A stretch of DNA of 21,609 bases. Origin: Bacteroidota bacterium (GTDB lineage Bacteria > Bacteroidota > Bacteroidia > Flavobacteriales_F > PHOS-HE28). A program made the translations under genes and the position numbers. Position 1 is the stretch's first letter. The number at the start of each line of letters is the position of its first letter. Location: NCBI GenBank assembly GCA_963169595.1, contig CAUJFM010000136.1, positions 1-21,609 on the forward strand, in the 5' to 3' direction. The notes under the pieces were generated by a model that made no database searches, was not told the origin of the DNA, and was given only the letters and a program-made list of their open reading frames with translations. Positions 21,086 through 21,609 of this stretch are shown here, piece after piece.

Positions 21086-21609
21086 ATGGAACGAAGGGAA
21101 CAGTTTCTCAGGCAGCTCCGAAAGGTCCTGAGCGTGATCTTGTCCCTGGCGTCCGTGGCCCTTGTCCTTATTGGGGCGTACTATTTGATCGCATGGAGTG
21201 CCGATCGTGATGAAGAGCGGCTGCGGACCTTGGGCGAGACCACCATCGCTACGATCATCGATCGGGGTCACATGAAGGGCTACTACGGGATCTTCGAGTA
21301 CCAGGTCAACGGTCGGAGCTATCAGCAAAGGGAATCGATCAGCCGATTTGATCGGATCGGAGAGCAATTCATCGTTCATTACATGAAGGATGATCCAATG
21401 GATAGTTGGGTCGATCGTTCGAGACCTGTTTTTCTGGCAGGCAAGGAATACAGAATGACCGAAGCTCTAATTATCGATTCCAATTCAGTTCTTGTCCATT
21501 ATGAGTATGATGTGGCGGGAACGAGGTATCAACGAACACAGCAATGTCCCGAGCGGGACTGTGGAGGTATTGGAGCGATTTGCCGGGTCAGTTACCTCGT
21601 GTCGGATCC
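21086..21609 (+). CDS. Membrane-anchored protein with repeated YEYxVxGxxYQ motif, truncated by window edge
   Basis: The rightward frame from the ATG at 21086 is open to the window end (174 codons seen). The protein begins with a basic N-terminus (MERREQFLRQLRK), a single membrane helix (about 14-37, VLSVILSLASVALVLIGAYYLIAW) and an acidic linker. A soluble part follows in which a motif occurs twice: FEYQVNGRSYQQRES (70-84) and YEYDVAGTRYQRTQQ (139-153). This pattern resembles DUF3592-like beta domains but the family is uncertain. A CPERDCGGIGAIC segment with three cysteines lies near the end. Bases 21361-21480 are about 42% G+C by hand count, against about 73% in a 60-base sample of the ABC gene, so codon use differs strongly from the rest of the window and suggests recent acquisition. 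Confidence 0.7.
   Translation, partial: MERREQFLRQLRKVLSVILSLASVALVLIGAYYLIAWSADRDEERLRTLGETTIATIIDRGHMKGYYGIFEYQVNGRSYQQRESISRFDRIGEQFIVHYMKDDPMDSWVDRSRPVFLAGKEYRMTEALIIDSNSVLVHYEYDVAGTRYQRTQQCPERDCGGIGAICRVSYLVSD

Noticed and set aside
20929..21210. Plus-strand 93-codon open frame running through the hairpin
   Set aside because: It overlaps the better-supported terminal membrane-protein frame in another phase, is Arg-rich and has no features.

Overview
The window looks like chromosome from a high-GC member of the Bacteroidota, most likely Flavobacteriales-like. This is an inference from several things seen together: a long-form NusB next to DUF1573 and YajC, a Bacteroidota-type DUF3276/PUR-alpha protein, a parA-parB-DUF5683-dapB-lepB cluster, two-component-regulator propeller repeats, an almost complete lack of Shine-Dalgarno sequences, and promoter elements of the TTTG / TAnnTTTG type. 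Most of the DNA is very GC-rich. The last 500 bases are clearly more AT-rich.

Left part (1-2116). A truncated lysophospholipid-acyltransferase-like gene and a small STAS/SpoIIAA-like gene run leftward. A DnaQ-type exonuclease runs rightward. A gene-free stretch of about 570 bp follows, holding a nested array of four short palindromes (core GACCCCTCCGGGGTC).

Leftward housekeeping operon (2117-5965). In order of transcription: an amino-acid (Leu/Glu-type) dehydrogenase, nusB, a DUF1573 lipoprotein, yajC, coaE and a small membrane protein. Gaps are 34 bp or less and the last two genes overlap by 4 bp.

Rightward block (6162-15475). An ABC exporter half-transporter is followed by a DUF3276 nucleic-acid-binding protein with a good Bacteroidota promoter. 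Then come parA and parB (4-bp overlap), a DUF5683 membrane protein, dapB (lysine/peptidoglycan precursor synthesis), two tandem type I signal peptidases, a small TPR-like lipoprotein and a Nudix (CoA pyrophosphatase-like) hydrolase. The last two overlap by 4 bp.

Leftward signalling pair (15452-20783). A secreted TPR / Ig-like / caspase-fold protein, whose caspase domain keeps the His but has Ala where the catalytic Cys should be, is followed 13 bp later by a 1038-residue transmembrane sensor. That sensor carries about fourteen propeller repeats, a Y_Y_Y domain, one membrane segment and a class III adenylate cyclase domain with all key residues. This pair is the best candidate in the window for an undescribed system: an inactive caspase-like envelope protein coupled to cAMP production.

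Right end (20784-21609). A UUCG-capped hairpin is followed by the start of an AT-richer membrane protein gene that runs off the window. No rRNA, tRNA, CRISPR array, insertion sequence or intact mobile element was seen.
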